Positions 8,059 to 18,000 of a DNA stretch of 64,000 nucleotides are shown here, piece after piece. Source of the stretch: Pseudomonas sp. MWU13-2100 (lineage in GTDB: Bacteria; Pseudomonadota; Gammaproteobacteria; Pseudomonadales; Pseudomonadaceae); assembly GCF_023242365.1 (NCBI RefSeq), contig NZ_JALLIX010000023.1, positions 41,787 through 105,786 on the forward strand. The letters are read 5' to 3'. Made by a program: the position numbers and the translations under genes. How positions within the stretch are numbered: position 1 is the first letter of the stretch; every line of letters begins with the position of its first letter. The notes under the pieces are model-generated. The model saw only the letters and a list, made by a program, of their open reading frames with translations, was not told the origin of the DNA and ran no database searches.

Positions 8059-10095
8059 CTACAGCTCAGCCGCCAAGCGCGAACCCTGGTTGATCGCCCG
8101 CTTGGCATCCAGCTCCGCCGCCACGTCCGCACCGCCGATCAGGTGCACGCTCTGCCCGGCCGCGAGCAACCCGTCCTGCAACTCGCGCAACGGGTCCTGC
8201 CCGGCGCAGATCACCACATTGTCCACCGCCAGCAACTGCGGCTCGCCACCGGCGATGCTGATGTGCAGGCCCGCCTCGTCGATGCTCAGGTACTCGACGC
8301 TGTTGAGCATCTGCACCCGCTTGTTCTTCAAGCCGGTGCGGTGAATCCAGCCGGTGGTCTTGCCCAGGCCATCGCCGACCTTGGAAGCCTTGCGCTGCAA
8401 CAGGAACACCTCACGAGCCGGCGCATGGGGCTCGTCCTTGATTCCGGCCACCCCGCCACGCGCCTCAAGCCGGGTGTCGATACCCCACTCCTTCCAGAAC
8501 GCCTCGCGATCCAGGCTGGTGGCCACGCCTTCATGCACCAGGAACTCCGAAACGTCGAAGCCGATACCGCCGGCCCCGATCACCGCGACCTTGTGGCCTA
8601 CCGGCTTGCGCTCCAGCAGCACATCCAGGTAGCTGAGGACCTTGGGGTTGTCGATACCGGGAATCGCCGGCAACCGCGGCGCGATGCCCGTGGCCAGGAT
8701 GATTTCGTCGTACCCACCAGCAACCAGTTGCGCCACATCCACCCGCGTATCGAGGCAGACTTCGACATGGGTGGTCTGCAGTTTGCGCTTGAAGTAACGC
8801 AGGGTTTCGAAGAACTCTTCCTTGCCCGGTACCCGCTTGGCGACGTTGAACTGGCCACCGATTTCACTGGCCGAATCGAACAGCGTCACCTGGTGCCCGC
8901 GCTCGGCCGCCACGGTGGCCGCCGACAGACCGGCGGGCCCGGCGCCAACCACGGCGACTTTCTTCACCTGGGTGACCGGCAGGTAATTCAGTTCGGTCTC
9001 GTGGCAGGCCCGCGGGTTGACCAGACAGGAGGTCAGCTTGCCGCCGAAGGTATGGTCCAGGCAGGCCTGGTTGCAGCCGATGCAGGTATTGATTTCGTCG
9101 GCACGTCCCTGTGCCGCCTTGTTGACGAACTCCGGATCGGCCAGGAACGGCCGGGCCATGGAAACCATGTCGGCATCACCGTCGGCGAGGATCTGCTCGG
9201 CCACTTCCGGGGTGTTGATACGGTTGGTGGTGATCAGCGGAATGCCCACCGAACCGCGTAACTTGGCTGTGACCTTGCTGAACGCAGCGCGCGGCACCTT
9301 GGTGGCGATGGTCGGAATCCGCGCCTCGTGCCAGCCGATGCCGGTGTTGATAATGGTCGCGCCGGCCTGCTCGATGGCCTTGGCCAACTGGACGATCTCG
9401 TCCCAGGTGCTGCCGCCTTCCACCAGGTCGAGCATCGACAGGCGGAAGATGATGATGAACTGCGCACCCACCGCCTCACGCACCCGGCGCACGATCTCCA
9501 CCGGCAGGCGCATGCGGTTCTCGTAGCTGCCGCCCCAGCGGTCGGTACGATGGTTGGTGTGGGCCGCGAGGAACTGGTTGATGAAGTAACCTTCCGAGCC
9601 CATGATTTCAACGCCGTCGTACCCGGCATTCCGGGCCAGGGTCGAACAGGTCACGAAGTCGGCGATCTGTTTCTCGATACCTTCCTCATCCAGCTCTTTG
9701 GGCTTGAACGGGTTGATCGGGGCCTGGATCGCGCTCGGCGCCACTTGTTTCGGGCTGTAGGCATAACGCCCGGCATGGAGGATCTGCAGGCAGATCTTGC
9801 CCCCGGCCGCATGCACCGCATGGGTGACGATACGATGCTGGTCGGCTTCGGCCTGGCTGGTCAGCTTGGCCGCGCCGGAATACACGCCGCCCTCGTCGTT
9901 CGGCGCAATGCCGCCGGTCACCATCAGACCGACGCCGCCACGAGCACGCTCGGCGAAGTAGGCCGCCATGCGCTCGAAACCGCCGGGCTTTTCCTCAAGG
10001 CCGGTGTGCATCGAGCCCATCAGGGTGCGGTTGCGCAACGTGGTGAAACCCAGGTCGAGCGGGGCCAGCAGGTGCGGGTAACGGGCGGCGGTCAT
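8059..10095 (-). CDS. fadH: 2,4-dienoyl-CoA reductase (NADPH)
   Basis: A 678-residue iron-sulfur flavoprotein that removes double bonds from unsaturated fatty acyl-CoAs so that beta-oxidation can proceed. Residues 1-350 are an old-yellow-enzyme barrel (MGSMHTGLEE, HAGRYA). Cysteines in CIGCNQAC and a later TSCLVNP bind the 4Fe-4S cluster. The C-terminal half has two dinucleotide folds, VVGAGPAGLSAA and VIGAGGIGFDVSE. The ATG at 10095 has GGAG five bases upstream; the longer open frame to 10284 is rejected. It is divergent from the nitrilase-like gene. Confidence 0.95.
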   Translation of the reverse strand: MTAARYPHLLAPLDLGFTTLRNRTLMGSMHTGLEEKPGGFERMAAYFAERARGGVGLMVTGGIAPNDEGGVYSGAAKLTSQAEADQHRIVTHAVHAAGGKICLQILHAGRYAYSPKQVAPSAIQAPINPFKPKELDEEGIEKQIADFVTCSTLARNAGYDGVEIMGSEGYFINQFLAAHTNHRTDRWGGSYENRMRLPVEIVRRVREAVGAQFIIIFRLSMLDLVEGGSTWDEIVQLAKAIEQAGATIINTGIGWHEARIPTIATKVPRAAFSKVTAKLRGSVGIPLITTNRINTPEVAEQILADGDADMVSMARPFLADPEFVNKAAQGRADEINTCIGCNQACLDHTFGGKLTSCLVNPRACHETELNYLPVTQVKKVAVVGAGPAGLSAATVAAERGHQVTLFDSASEIGGQFNVAKRVPGKEEFFETLRYFKRKLQTTHVEVCLDTRVDVAQLVAGGYDEIILATGIAPRLPAIPGIDNPKVLSYLDVLLERKPVGHKVAVIGAGGIGFDVSEFLVHEGVATSLDREAFWKEWGIDTRLEARGGVAGIKDEPHAPAREVFLLQRKASKVGDGLGKTTGWIHRTGLKNKRVQMLNSVEYLSIDEAGLHISIAGGEPQLLAVDNVVICAGQDPLRELQDGLLAAGQSVHLIGGADVAAELDAKRAINQGSRLAAEL

Positions 10096-10307
10096 AGAAA
10101 CTCCACAACGAGCAAGATCACGGGATGCGGGAAGCTCTTCGGCCCCCGTCAGTGGTATGACTGGCACATTAAAGACGCCCCGGCCCAGGCTCAATGACCG
10201 AAACTGACAACTTATTGATCCAAATGTGCAACGGCCCTTGGCAAGGACGCCCGCGGGCCCTACCCTAGTCGACGACTCCCGCACTCGGTCGCTCGTTATC
10301 CGCCCCC

Positions 10308-11447
10308 ATGCGCAAATTCCTGCTCTTTTCCCTGCTGGTCCTGCTGCTCGCCACCCTCGCCGGTTATGGCGTGTGGACCCAACAACGCAGCAGCGGCCAC
10401 TACCTCTCGGACCTGCGTATCCGCCTGACCGTGAACCAGGGCGTGGCGGGCGGCCACGGCAACCTGCTGGGCCTGCAACCGGAGCTGTTTCCCAACGACT
10501 ACCAGAGCACCTCCCGGCTGCACCGCAAGCTGGCCGCCTATCTGCAGCAGGCCCGCGGCCTCGGGCTGCTGAACGAGAAAACCATCGTCGTGCTGCCTGA
10601 GCACATCGGCACCTGGCTGCTGCTACGCGGGGAAAAGGACGACCTCTACCAGGCCCTCGACCAGCAGGAGGCGATGAACTGGCTGATGCTCGGCAACCCG
10701 CTGAAGCTGCTCGGCGCCCTGTTCAATGCCAAGGGCCGCAGTTTCCTCGAAGACGCCCGCCTGCGCATGAAGGCCAAGAGCATGGCCCAGGATTACCAGG
10801 CGGTGTTCGGCGGCCTGGCGAAGGAGTTCGGCGTCACCCTGGTGGCCGGCTCCATCGTCCTGCCGGACCCCAGCGTCGAGCAAGGCACCCTGAAAATCGG
10901 CAAGGGCGCGCTGTACAACGTCAGCCTGGTCTTCGCCGCCGACGGACGCCCCCTCGGTCAGCCCCAACGCAAGCTCTACCCGAGCTTCGACGAACGCGGT
11001 TATATCAAGGGCGGTGGACGCCAGGAGCTGAATGCCGTGCAAACCCCGGCCGGGCGCCTCGGCGTGTTGATCGGCAGTGACAGCTGGTATCCGGACAACT
11101 ACCGCCGGTTTGACGAACTCGGCGTATCACTGATCGCCGTGAGCGCCTCGCTACCCGGCAAGAACAGTTGGGAGCAGTCCTGGCGCGGCTTCAAGAACGC
11201 CGCCACGCCGGCGCAGATCAACCTCAGGCCCGGCGAACTCGGCGAAGGCGAAGCCTGGCATCGCCTGACCCTGGTCAGCCGCCCCCCCACCAGCCAGTCC
11301 ACGGCCGGCATGACCGTGTTTCTCCGTGGCCAGTTCTGGAACCAGCGTTATTCGGGGCAGAGCTTTATCAGCCACGACGGGCGCTCCATCGACGGGCAGG
11401 ACGGCAGCGATCGCGGCGCCCGCCTGCTGAACCTGTGGCTGCCATGA
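10308..11447 (+). CDS. Nitrilase-superfamily (carbon-nitrogen hydrolase fold) protein lacking the catalytic Cys
   Basis: A 379-residue protein with one N-terminal membrane helix (residues 4-22), so the globular domain probably faces the periplasm. The carbon-nitrogen hydrolase fold is recognisable. Glu98 in VVLPEHIG and Lys222 in QRKLYPSFDERGY fit the catalytic Glu and Lys. The motif normally written ICxDxxFPE is here IGSDSWYPD, with glycine at residue 256 where the nucleophilic cysteine should be. It may therefore be non-hydrolytic or use a neighbouring serine. The AraC gene starts inside its stop codon (ATGA). A homologue occupies the same place beside fadH in P. aeruginosa, as I recall. 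Confidence 0.8.
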   Translation: MRKFLLFSLLVLLLATLAGYGVWTQQRSSGHYLSDLRIRLTVNQGVAGGHGNLLGLQPELFPNDYQSTSRLHRKLAAYLQQARGLGLLNEKTIVVLPEHIGTWLLLRGEKDDLYQALDQQEAMNWLMLGNPLKLLGALFNAKGRSFLEDARLRMKAKSMAQDYQAVFGGLAKEFGVTLVAGSIVLPDPSVEQGTLKIGKGALYNVSLVFAADGRPLGQPQRKLYPSFDERGYIKGGGRQELNAVQTPAGRLGVLIGSDSWYPDNYRRFDELGVSLIAVSASLPGKNSWEQSWRGFKNAATPAQINLRPGELGEGEAWHRLTLVSRPPTSQSTAGMTVFLRGQFWNQRYSGQSFISHDGRSIDGQDGSDRGARLLNLWLP

Positions 11448-12484
11448 AGCCGGTATCGATGCGCCTGGGCGACCTGTCCGTGAGCTTCGCCCACAGCCTC
11501 GCCGAGGCGGTGAGCAGTCACGGCCAGGACGCGGGGGCGCTGCTGGAGCAATATGGGCTGGACCCGGCACGCCTGGCCGAGCCCGGCGCCCGACTGTCGA
11601 TTCCGCGCTATATGCGCCTGGGGCACGCGGCGATCCAACTGACCGGCGACCCGGCCCTGGGCTTGCGCATGGGACGCCTCAGTCGGCTCAGCCAGGCGGG
11701 CCTCGCCGGCGTCACTGCCGCCCAGGCACCGACGGTGCGCGAAGCGGCGCGAACCCTGATCCGCTTCGAGGCGCTCTACGGCTCCAACTATCGCGGGCAG
11801 TCGAGTTTCCACGAGGACGCCGACGGCGCCTGGTTGCGTTTCTACTCCATCAGCCCCTACAACGCCTACAACCGTTTCGTGGTGGACTCGATCATCGCCG
11901 GCTGGCTGCAGCAACTGGCCAGTGTCGGCGGCGAAGCGCTGCACGCCGAGCGTATCGACATCGAATTCGCCGAACCGGACTACGTCGCGGCCTACAAGGG
12001 CCTGGGCGACTGCCAGGTGCACTTCGCCGCCGAGCACAATCAACTGCGCCTGAGCCACGCCAGCCTGGGCCTGCGCAACCCGCAACATTGCCCGGGCACC
12101 TGGCGGCACCTGCTGCAACTGTGCGAACGGGAACTGGAACAACTGACGCGCACCCGCAGCCTGCGTGAACGTATCACTCAGTTGCTGGGGCCTTTGCTCA
12201 ATGGCGGTCGGGAACCCGACCTGGAAGAAGTGGCGGCACGCCTGAAGCTGCCGACCTGGACACTGCGTCGCAAACTGGCCGAGGAAGGCACGCAATTTCG
12301 CGCCATTCTCAATGACACTCGCCGTGACCTGGCGATGACCTATATCCGCGACACCGAACTGGCCTTTGGCGAAATCGCCTACCTGCTCGGATTTGCCTCA
12401 GCCGAGGCCTTTCAACGGGCTTTCAAACGCTGGAACGGCCAGACACCCGGCGAGTTCCGCCGCAGCCAGCGGCATTCGGCCTGA
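11444..12484 (+). CDS. AraC family transcriptional regulator (Arabinose_bd type)
   Basis: A 346-residue regulator. Residues 10-190 match the N-terminal sensor domain of OruR/ArgR/AraC-type proteins, and the last 100 residues carry two helix-turn-helices (RLKLPTWTLRRKLAEEG and FGEIAYLLGFASAEAFQRAFKRW). The start overlaps the stop of the nitrilase-like gene by four bases, so the two are almost certainly cotranscribed and the regulator may control that gene or fadH opposite. The inducer is unknown. Confidence 0.9.
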   Translation: MKPVSMRLGDLSVSFAHSLAEAVSSHGQDAGALLEQYGLDPARLAEPGARLSIPRYMRLGHAAIQLTGDPALGLRMGRLSRLSQAGLAGVTAAQAPTVREAARTLIRFEALYGSNYRGQSSFHEDADGAWLRFYSISPYNAYNRFVVDSIIAGWLQQLASVGGEALHAERIDIEFAEPDYVAAYKGLGDCQVHFAAEHNQLRLSHASLGLRNPQHCPGTWRHLLQLCERELEQLTRTRSLRERITQLLGPLLNGGREPDLEEVAARLKLPTWTLRRKLAEEGTQFRAILNDTRRDLAMTYIRDTELAFGEIAYLLGFASAEAFQRAFKRWNGQTPGEFRRSQRHSA

Positions 12485-12500
12485 GCCGAGAAACCGGCGT

Positions 12501-12587
12501 TTACAGCTCGGTCGCGTCTTCAGCCGGCTCAACCGGGTCCAGCTCGAAAGCACTGAACTCCAACAGCTCTTCTTGATACTCATCCAT
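12501..12587 (-). CDS. 28-residue acidic small protein
   Basis: This tiny gene is supported by a strong ribosome-binding site: AGGAG seven bases before an ATG at 12587. The product begins MDEYQEELLEFSAFELD and ends DATEL, and ten of its 28 residues are Asp or Glu. I have an impression of similar short acidic proteins in other Pseudomonas genomes but cannot confirm it here. It is convergent with the AraC gene. No membrane segment or known motif is present and the function is unknown. Confidence 0.6.
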   Translation of the reverse strand: MDEYQEELLEFSAFELDPVEPAEDATEL

Positions 12588-12661
12588 CGTCAAACTCCTT
12601 TTTTCGCTTATGGGTAAAACCGCTGTCTTGCTCACCATTTCTATCAGGTCAACACGATCCT

Positions 12662-12745
12662 TGTAGAGCCGGCTCGCTGACGATCAGGCCCGTGAGTCTT
12701 TCGGCGACTGTTCGGCCGTCATCGCCAGCAAGCCGGCGCCTACAA
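12662..12745. repeat. REPIN, GTAGGCGC-type arms
   Basis: TGTAGAGCCGGCTCGCTGAC on the left is a near inverted copy of CCAGCAAGCCGGCGCCTACA on the right, about 40 bp apart. It is a REP class distinct from the main GGGAGCGGAGC class. A further single arm-like AGCCGGCTCCTGCA is at about 12784. The stretch 12588-13004 otherwise shows nothing that looks coding. Confidence 0.7.
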
Positions 12746-13004
12746 ATCGGGGCTCGGCGCAAAATATTGCCACACGCCCCCCGAAGCCGGCTCCTGCAAG
12801 CAGCAGCGGGGCTGGGTCCAGCATAGGGGTCCCATGTGAAGGAAAAATGAAGCACCCCGTCTGCCCAGGCACCTGAATAGGGGCCTGAAATAAAAAACTA
12901 GCAGAACGGTCAGGATTTACCCACTTTTATTTTGCAGGGGCGTCCCCCGTCACAAGGTCACGGATCGAGGTCGACAAACCCGATCGCGCCACCTTGTGCC
13001 GGGT

Positions 13005-13976
13005 TTACTGAGCCGGAGTCGCCGGAGCGGCCGGCTCGCTGGCCGCTGGCGCCGGGGCAGGCGTTGGGGCAGACGTCGGCTCGGCAGGGGTTGCCGGGGC
13101 AGGCGCCGGGGCAGGCGTCGGCTCGGCAGGGGTTGCCGGGGCGACTGGAGTTGTGGGGGTCTTTTCGAGCGGCGTGACCGGCGCGGCGTCGGCGGGCGCG
13201 GCGACCGGTTCGGACGTGGCAGGAGCAGGAGCAGCAGGAGCGGCTGGGGCCGCAGGAACGCTATGCACAGCGTCCAACGCCTTCACTGCCGGCGCAGGCG
13301 TCGGTTCTACCGCTTTGACATCGGCGGCCTTGTGTTCCGCCGGCTTGGGATCCGCCGCCTTGTCGCTCAGGGCCTTGGCCGGCGTCACTTCAGGCATGCC
13401 CAGATCGACCTTGGGTTTCTCGTCGGTATGTTTCTCTTTTTTCACCTCAGGCGGCAGGAACAGTTCCACCAGGGTGAAAAAACGGTCATAGAAGGTCGCC
13501 GAGGACACGGTCTCGCTGGCAACCTTGACCATCGAGTCATCCGTCGAGCCGATCGGCATCGACACCGAGCCCAGCACGCCGACGCCGAGGCTCGCGGAGT
13601 TGTTGACCTTCTTCAGGGCATAGCGGTCCTGCAGGGCGTTGGCAAACATGGTCGAGCGATGATTGGCCGTGCCATCCGCCGCACAGACCACGCTGAAGCT
13701 GATCTGCATATGGGTATCGCCGGTCTGCTGGAAGCTCTTGTTGCCGCTGATCAGCTTCGGGTCGCTGCTGGTGATGATATAGCCCTGGCTGAGCAAGGCA
13801 CGCCGGGCCGCTTCACAGGACGCGGCGTCGCTCACACCGTAATTGCGTGAGAACGTACCGGCGTCGTCGAAATTTTCCCGTTCGTAAACGGTGGTCTTGG
13901 TGGTCGACGAGCAACCCGCGGCGCCCGCCAGCATCAGTGCCAATGCAACGGCACGCAAGTGGAATGATGTCGACAT
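13005..13976 (-). CDS. DUF2242 family lipoprotein with proline/alanine-rich tail
   Basis: A 323-residue predicted lipoprotein. The signal peptide ends in a lipobox (LMLAGAAGC, Cys22). Residues 30-170 match DUF2242, a domain of unknown function. The last 150 residues are low-complexity Pro/Ala/Thr/Glu with internal repeats (TPAEPTPAPAPAPA twice), encoded by near-repeated DNA at about 13050-13140, and would make a flexible periplasmic tether. It is a single leftward gene beside the response regulator; a link to the secretion cluster is not established. Confidence 0.82.
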   Translation of the reverse strand: MSTSFHLRAVALALMLAGAAGCSSTTKTTVYERENFDDAGTFSRNYGVSDAASCEAARRALLSQGYIITSSDPKLISGNKSFQQTGDTHMQISFSVVCAADGTANHRSTMFANALQDRYALKKVNNSASLGVGVLGSVSMPIGSTDDSMVKVASETVSSATFYDRFFTLVELFLPPEVKKEKHTDEKPKVDLGMPEVTPAKALSDKAADPKPAEHKAADVKAVEPTPAPAVKALDAVHSVPAAPAAPAAPAPATSEPVAAPADAAPVTPLEKTPTTPVAPATPAEPTPAPAPAPATPAEPTSAPTPAPAPAASEPAAPATPAQ

Positions 13977-14080
13977 TGAAAATCCTGAGAAAAACAGTCC
14001 GGGGCGTATTGTGCATCAGATCGATATCGCTGAGCGCACACTGAACAGGTTGTGACAGCAAATTTTCAGGAAAATGCACA

Positions 14081-14776
14081 TCAGCGCCCCTCCATCTGAT
14101 AACGCACCTTGTACAACTCGTTATCGCCACGCAGGCCCAGCTTGCGAAATGCCGCCTGCTTCTGGGTGCTGATGGTCTTGATGCTGCGCGAGAACTTGCG
14201 CGCAATATGGGTCACCGACAAGCCATCCAGGCAACAGCGCAGCACCTCGTGCTCGCGTACCGTCAATTCGGAGGTCCTGGCCAGGACGTCGAGACTGGCG
14301 ACCTCGGACTCCGAGGCCGGCGTGGCGATATCGAGCCGCGACACCTCATGCACCTGCAACGCCTCGACCATGTCCGGGTGCAGGTAGACCTTACCGGCCG
14401 CCACCTGACGAATGGCCAGAACGAACTCGTCGGAATTCAGCTCCTTGCCAATAAAACCGCTGGCCCCGCAGCGCAGCGCCAGGGCCACCGTCGCCGGCAC
14501 ATACAGGGACGAAATGATCAGCAGTCGCAGCTTCGGAAAACGGATCTTCAAGATGCGAATCAGGTTCAGGCCGTCGACCTCGCCCGAGCGCAACGAGTAG
14601 TCCATAACCACCAGGTCGACGTCCTGCTCGCGCAAGGCGGCCATCAGGGCCGCGCCACGGCTGAAACTGCCCAGCAGCAGGAGATCGGTCTCGGCCTGGA
14701 TCTTGATCTCCATGCCGCACAGGACCAGGCTGTGGTCGTCCAGAATCATGAGGCGGGTAGGCTTTTTCTCGAGCAT
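14081..14776 (-). CDS. LuxR/NarL-type response regulator (orphan)
   Basis: A 231-residue two-component regulator. The receiver domain has the acidic pair at residues 13-14, a phosphoacceptor Asp59 in VVMDYSL, and a conserved lysine in GFIGKEL. The C-terminal GerE helix-turn-helix reads LTVREHEVLRCCLDGLSVTHIARKFSRSIKTISTQKQAAFRKL with the typical DNA-binding helix. SD AGGAGAG precedes the ATG. No histidine kinase is in the window. It is the gene immediately beyond the end of the type VI operon, 316 bp away and in the same direction, so a role in controlling that operon is plausible. Confidence 0.9.
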   Translation of the reverse strand: MLEKKPTRLMILDDHSLVLCGMEIKIQAETDLLLLGSFSRGAALMAALREQDVDLVVMDYSLRSGEVDGLNLIRILKIRFPKLRLLIISSLYVPATVALALRCGASGFIGKELNSDEFVLAIRQVAAGKVYLHPDMVEALQVHEVSRLDIATPASESEVASLDVLARTSELTVREHEVLRCCLDGLSVTHIARKFSRSIKTISTQKQAAFRKLGLRGDNELYKVRYQMEGR

Positions 14777-15092
14777 GAACTCTCCTGCACAACTGCCAAT
14801 GAAAAACTGACTCGGCAGTGGTCAGGTCCGACCGACGCAAAATCGTTGTGCGGACCGCCACCCCTTCACAATGGCATCCTGCCCAACCGATACATCCCCT
14901 GATCCGCAGGGCCCCTCTCCCTGCGCCAGATTCCCACCAGGCCAGCCTCGACGCGGTGGCAACCGGCGCCCCAAGAGTGGGCTATCGGAGGTCATGCTAA
15001 ACAGTCTTCGGCACATCCGACATAGGACATTTCCACAAGCCTTTTATGAAACCGACCTTCATCTTGCGGGACAGACCAAATACCTACAGTCA
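14777..15092. other. Intergenic region between tssM and the response regulator
   Basis: No credible gene is present. It probably holds the tssM 3' end and the promoter of the response regulator. At 15023-15036 the sequence TAGGACATTTCCAC is a half-conserved relative of the TAGGA-N4-TCCTA repeat found in front of tssA; its right half matches only 3 of 5 positions, so this is weak. Confidence 0.4.
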
Positions 15093-18000
15093 CTACGTCG
15101 ATGGGCATCGGAAATCGCTGAGAATCTTGCGACCGAATGGGTGGTCAAGGCTGGCGCTGCGCAACTGCAGCACGACCTCAATGTCCTCGAAGCCCAGGGT
15201 CAACCAGTAACCCTCGCCGCTCGGGGCCGGCACCAGGCGCCCCTGCTCCATAAAGCGGAACCAGGCCCAGGGTCCTTCAGCCGAGCGCACCAGGGTCCGG
15301 CCGTCGATCAGCGTGACCACCATTCTCAGCTGACTGCCCAGGGCTCGGGTCGGCCAGGTAAACAGGCTGGGGCGGATCGGGCCGTGGGAATAGTTGAGTT
15401 GCAAGTCGTCCAGGGTCAGGCGCACCTGAGCGATGCTTTCATTCATGGACACGGGGCTGAGCTCGAAATCGACCCGGGCGACGTCGGACCTTCCGGGGAA
15501 AAACGCCCGACGAATCTGCTCCGCACGTCGGAACTGTGTAGCCACCGCACCTTCCAGTAAAGTGACGTCCGGATGACGCTGTTGAAAATCCTCCAACAAC
15601 CCGGAGGGGGCAAACAAGCGGTTGAAGTCGACCAGCGATAGTTGCTCTCGGGCCTGCCGATCAAAGGGATAGCGCTGGGCGAGCAGTCGCGAACACTCAG
15701 GGCCCAGTTGCAGGTTCAGGCTGGCGCCGACCGTCGTCACTGCCTGCTGGTGCAGGTGTTGCCGGCCAACGCTGACGATATCGGCGAACAGCGGTTGCAA
15801 TATCGGCGGCAGGCTGTCGACCTGACGTTTCAACTGTTCCAGGGCATCTACCGACGGGCTCGGCAAGCCCGTTGCCAACGCTTGCTCCCGGGCCTGGAGG
15901 TAAACCGCCGCCTGGGCCAGGGCTTCGCGCAAGGCCTCAAGCGGGACGGCGTTGCCCTCGGTCAACTGTTGCAGCGCCATAAAGTGCCGGTTGATCGGGT
16001 GCTCCTCGAGGGCAATCGTGTCAGCCAGCGCCTTGGCCGGATCGGAGGAGAAACTGGAGGCCAGCGACGACACTTGTTGACGCGCCCTGTCGACCAGACG
16101 CTGGGGGACCTGGGTGATCTCCAGGCGGGTTTCATGCGCTGCCGCACGCAACAAGCTGAACAACGCCGAGTCGGCCCGCGACAGCCGCTCCAGCCTGAGG
16201 GCCAGGGACTCGGGCTGGTCGAGGCCGACCAGCCGCAGGTCGGCGAAGAACCGCTCCCAGTGGCGGATATAGTCCTGCGTATAAAGCGCGGACACTTCGT
16301 TGTGCAAGGTCAACGCGTCCAGTCGCGGCCCCGTGCCCATGACCCAGTCTTCTTCCTGGAGCGCCTCGGCCACCAGTAACGGCAGGCGGACCCGCAGCTG
16401 CTTGTAGCCGCTGCGGCTGAAGTGGGCAGGAACGCCGCGGTTCAAGGGCTCGCCGCTACGGCGGGCAAGGCTCAGCAGGCCCTCGCTGCCGCTGACAGCG
16501 ACGACACTGAATTCTTCCGCGCCGGCACTGGCCAACATCGTGCTCAGTCGATCGTACAGGCGCTGTTGTTGCGGCTCGCTGCGTAGTTGTCGACGTACCT
16601 GCTCGACCCATTGCGGGTCGACGCTCAGCACCGGCCCCGTCGCCAGTAACGGTATCAGCGCCTGGGCATGAACCTGTAGTTGCTCGCGTTGCGCCGGGGC
16701 CAGCGACTGACCGAGATCGCCCTGCACCCGGGCCGACAGCCAGTGTTCGAAGGCCGCCGATTCGAACCGCCCCTGGCCGCCCAGCATCAGGTAAAACCGC
16801 AGGCGCTCCCGGCTCTCGTTGTGTGCCTCGTTCGGCAGGGAATGCTGCAAGCTTTGCACAACGCGGGGCAGCAATTCATCGAGCAAGGCTTGCTGATAGA
16901 GGCTACGGGTCTGGCCTAGCAATCGCTGATACTCACTCAACCAGAAGGCGGGTTGCGGCCAGTCGTCCGAGGGGGGATGGGCCAGATTCCTGAAGACCGC
17001 CAGACGCTCGAGCACCGCCGGCGTCAGACTCGTCCCGGTAGCACTGGCCGGCAACGCCGCGAGCGACGCTTGTTGCTCGGCCAGCCACTGCAGCTGCCGG
17101 GTCTGCTGCCAGTAACTGTTGCCAAGCAGCGTTGCCAGCAGAATGACCAAAGCCGCCGCGCCGAGTGCAAGCAAGCAACGGCCCGCTCCCGCCTGCAAGA
17201 AGCCCGGCCAGCGCGCGTGGCCTCGACTCTGTTGCAGGCAGCGGACCAAGCGCTGACTGGCAGCCCGGGCACCCGGCTCGAACCGCAAGTGGCCGCCGCA
17301 ACGCAACGATTGCAGGTGTACCTGCGCGACCCGCGGCTGTTCGAAAAACGCCGTCTGCAGATAAGGCTGCAAGACCTCGCCGAACTGTCGCCACAAGCGT
17401 GGGAAACCATAGAGTTGAACCCGGGCCGAGGTCTGCGCTTCTCTCTGCAAACGCTCGGGAAGTCCGTCTTGCACAGCCGCGAAGGTACGCACAAGCCGCT
17501 CGGCCAACCCCGCCAGGTTCTGCCGATTGCGCTGGCGGCCAAAGGCCAGCACCAGGTCTCTGTCCTCGACCGGCAAGTCCAGCAGCGACGGTTCGAATCC
17601 TGGCAAACGATCACAGTGGGTGACGATCACCTGCACCGGCAAGCCATGCCCGAACTCAGTGGCCAGCTCTTCCAGGCGTGCCCGCAGGATCAGGGCCTGG
17701 GCATCGCGGGCGGCGGGCGCCAGACGCAACAGATGTACCGCATTGAGCACCAGCACCACGCCGGCGACTCCCAGCCCGTGGCGGCGTGAGCGTTGCAGTT
17801 CATCGAGCAGGCAACGCCATAAGCGCACGCCGCCGGGGTCGGCCTGGGTCAGCAACGCCGAGCTCAGCGCCATAACGGAGAAAGCCCCGAGACGTTCCGG
17901 GCGCAAGTCATCGGGCGGCGACTCGTCGCCCCCGCGTGCCCGGCGTCCCCTCTCCCCCATCAGACTGCGCTTGCCGGCACCCGCCGCCCCCAGCAACAGG

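Noticed and set aside
7857..8132. Upstream extension of the desulfhydrase gene by 92 codons
   Set aside because: It translates REPIN sequence and part of fadH antisense; the family starts near the ATG at 7856.
14822..15016. Small leftward open frame between tssM and the response regulator
   Set aside because: There is no ribosome-binding site, no recognisable family and unusual composition.
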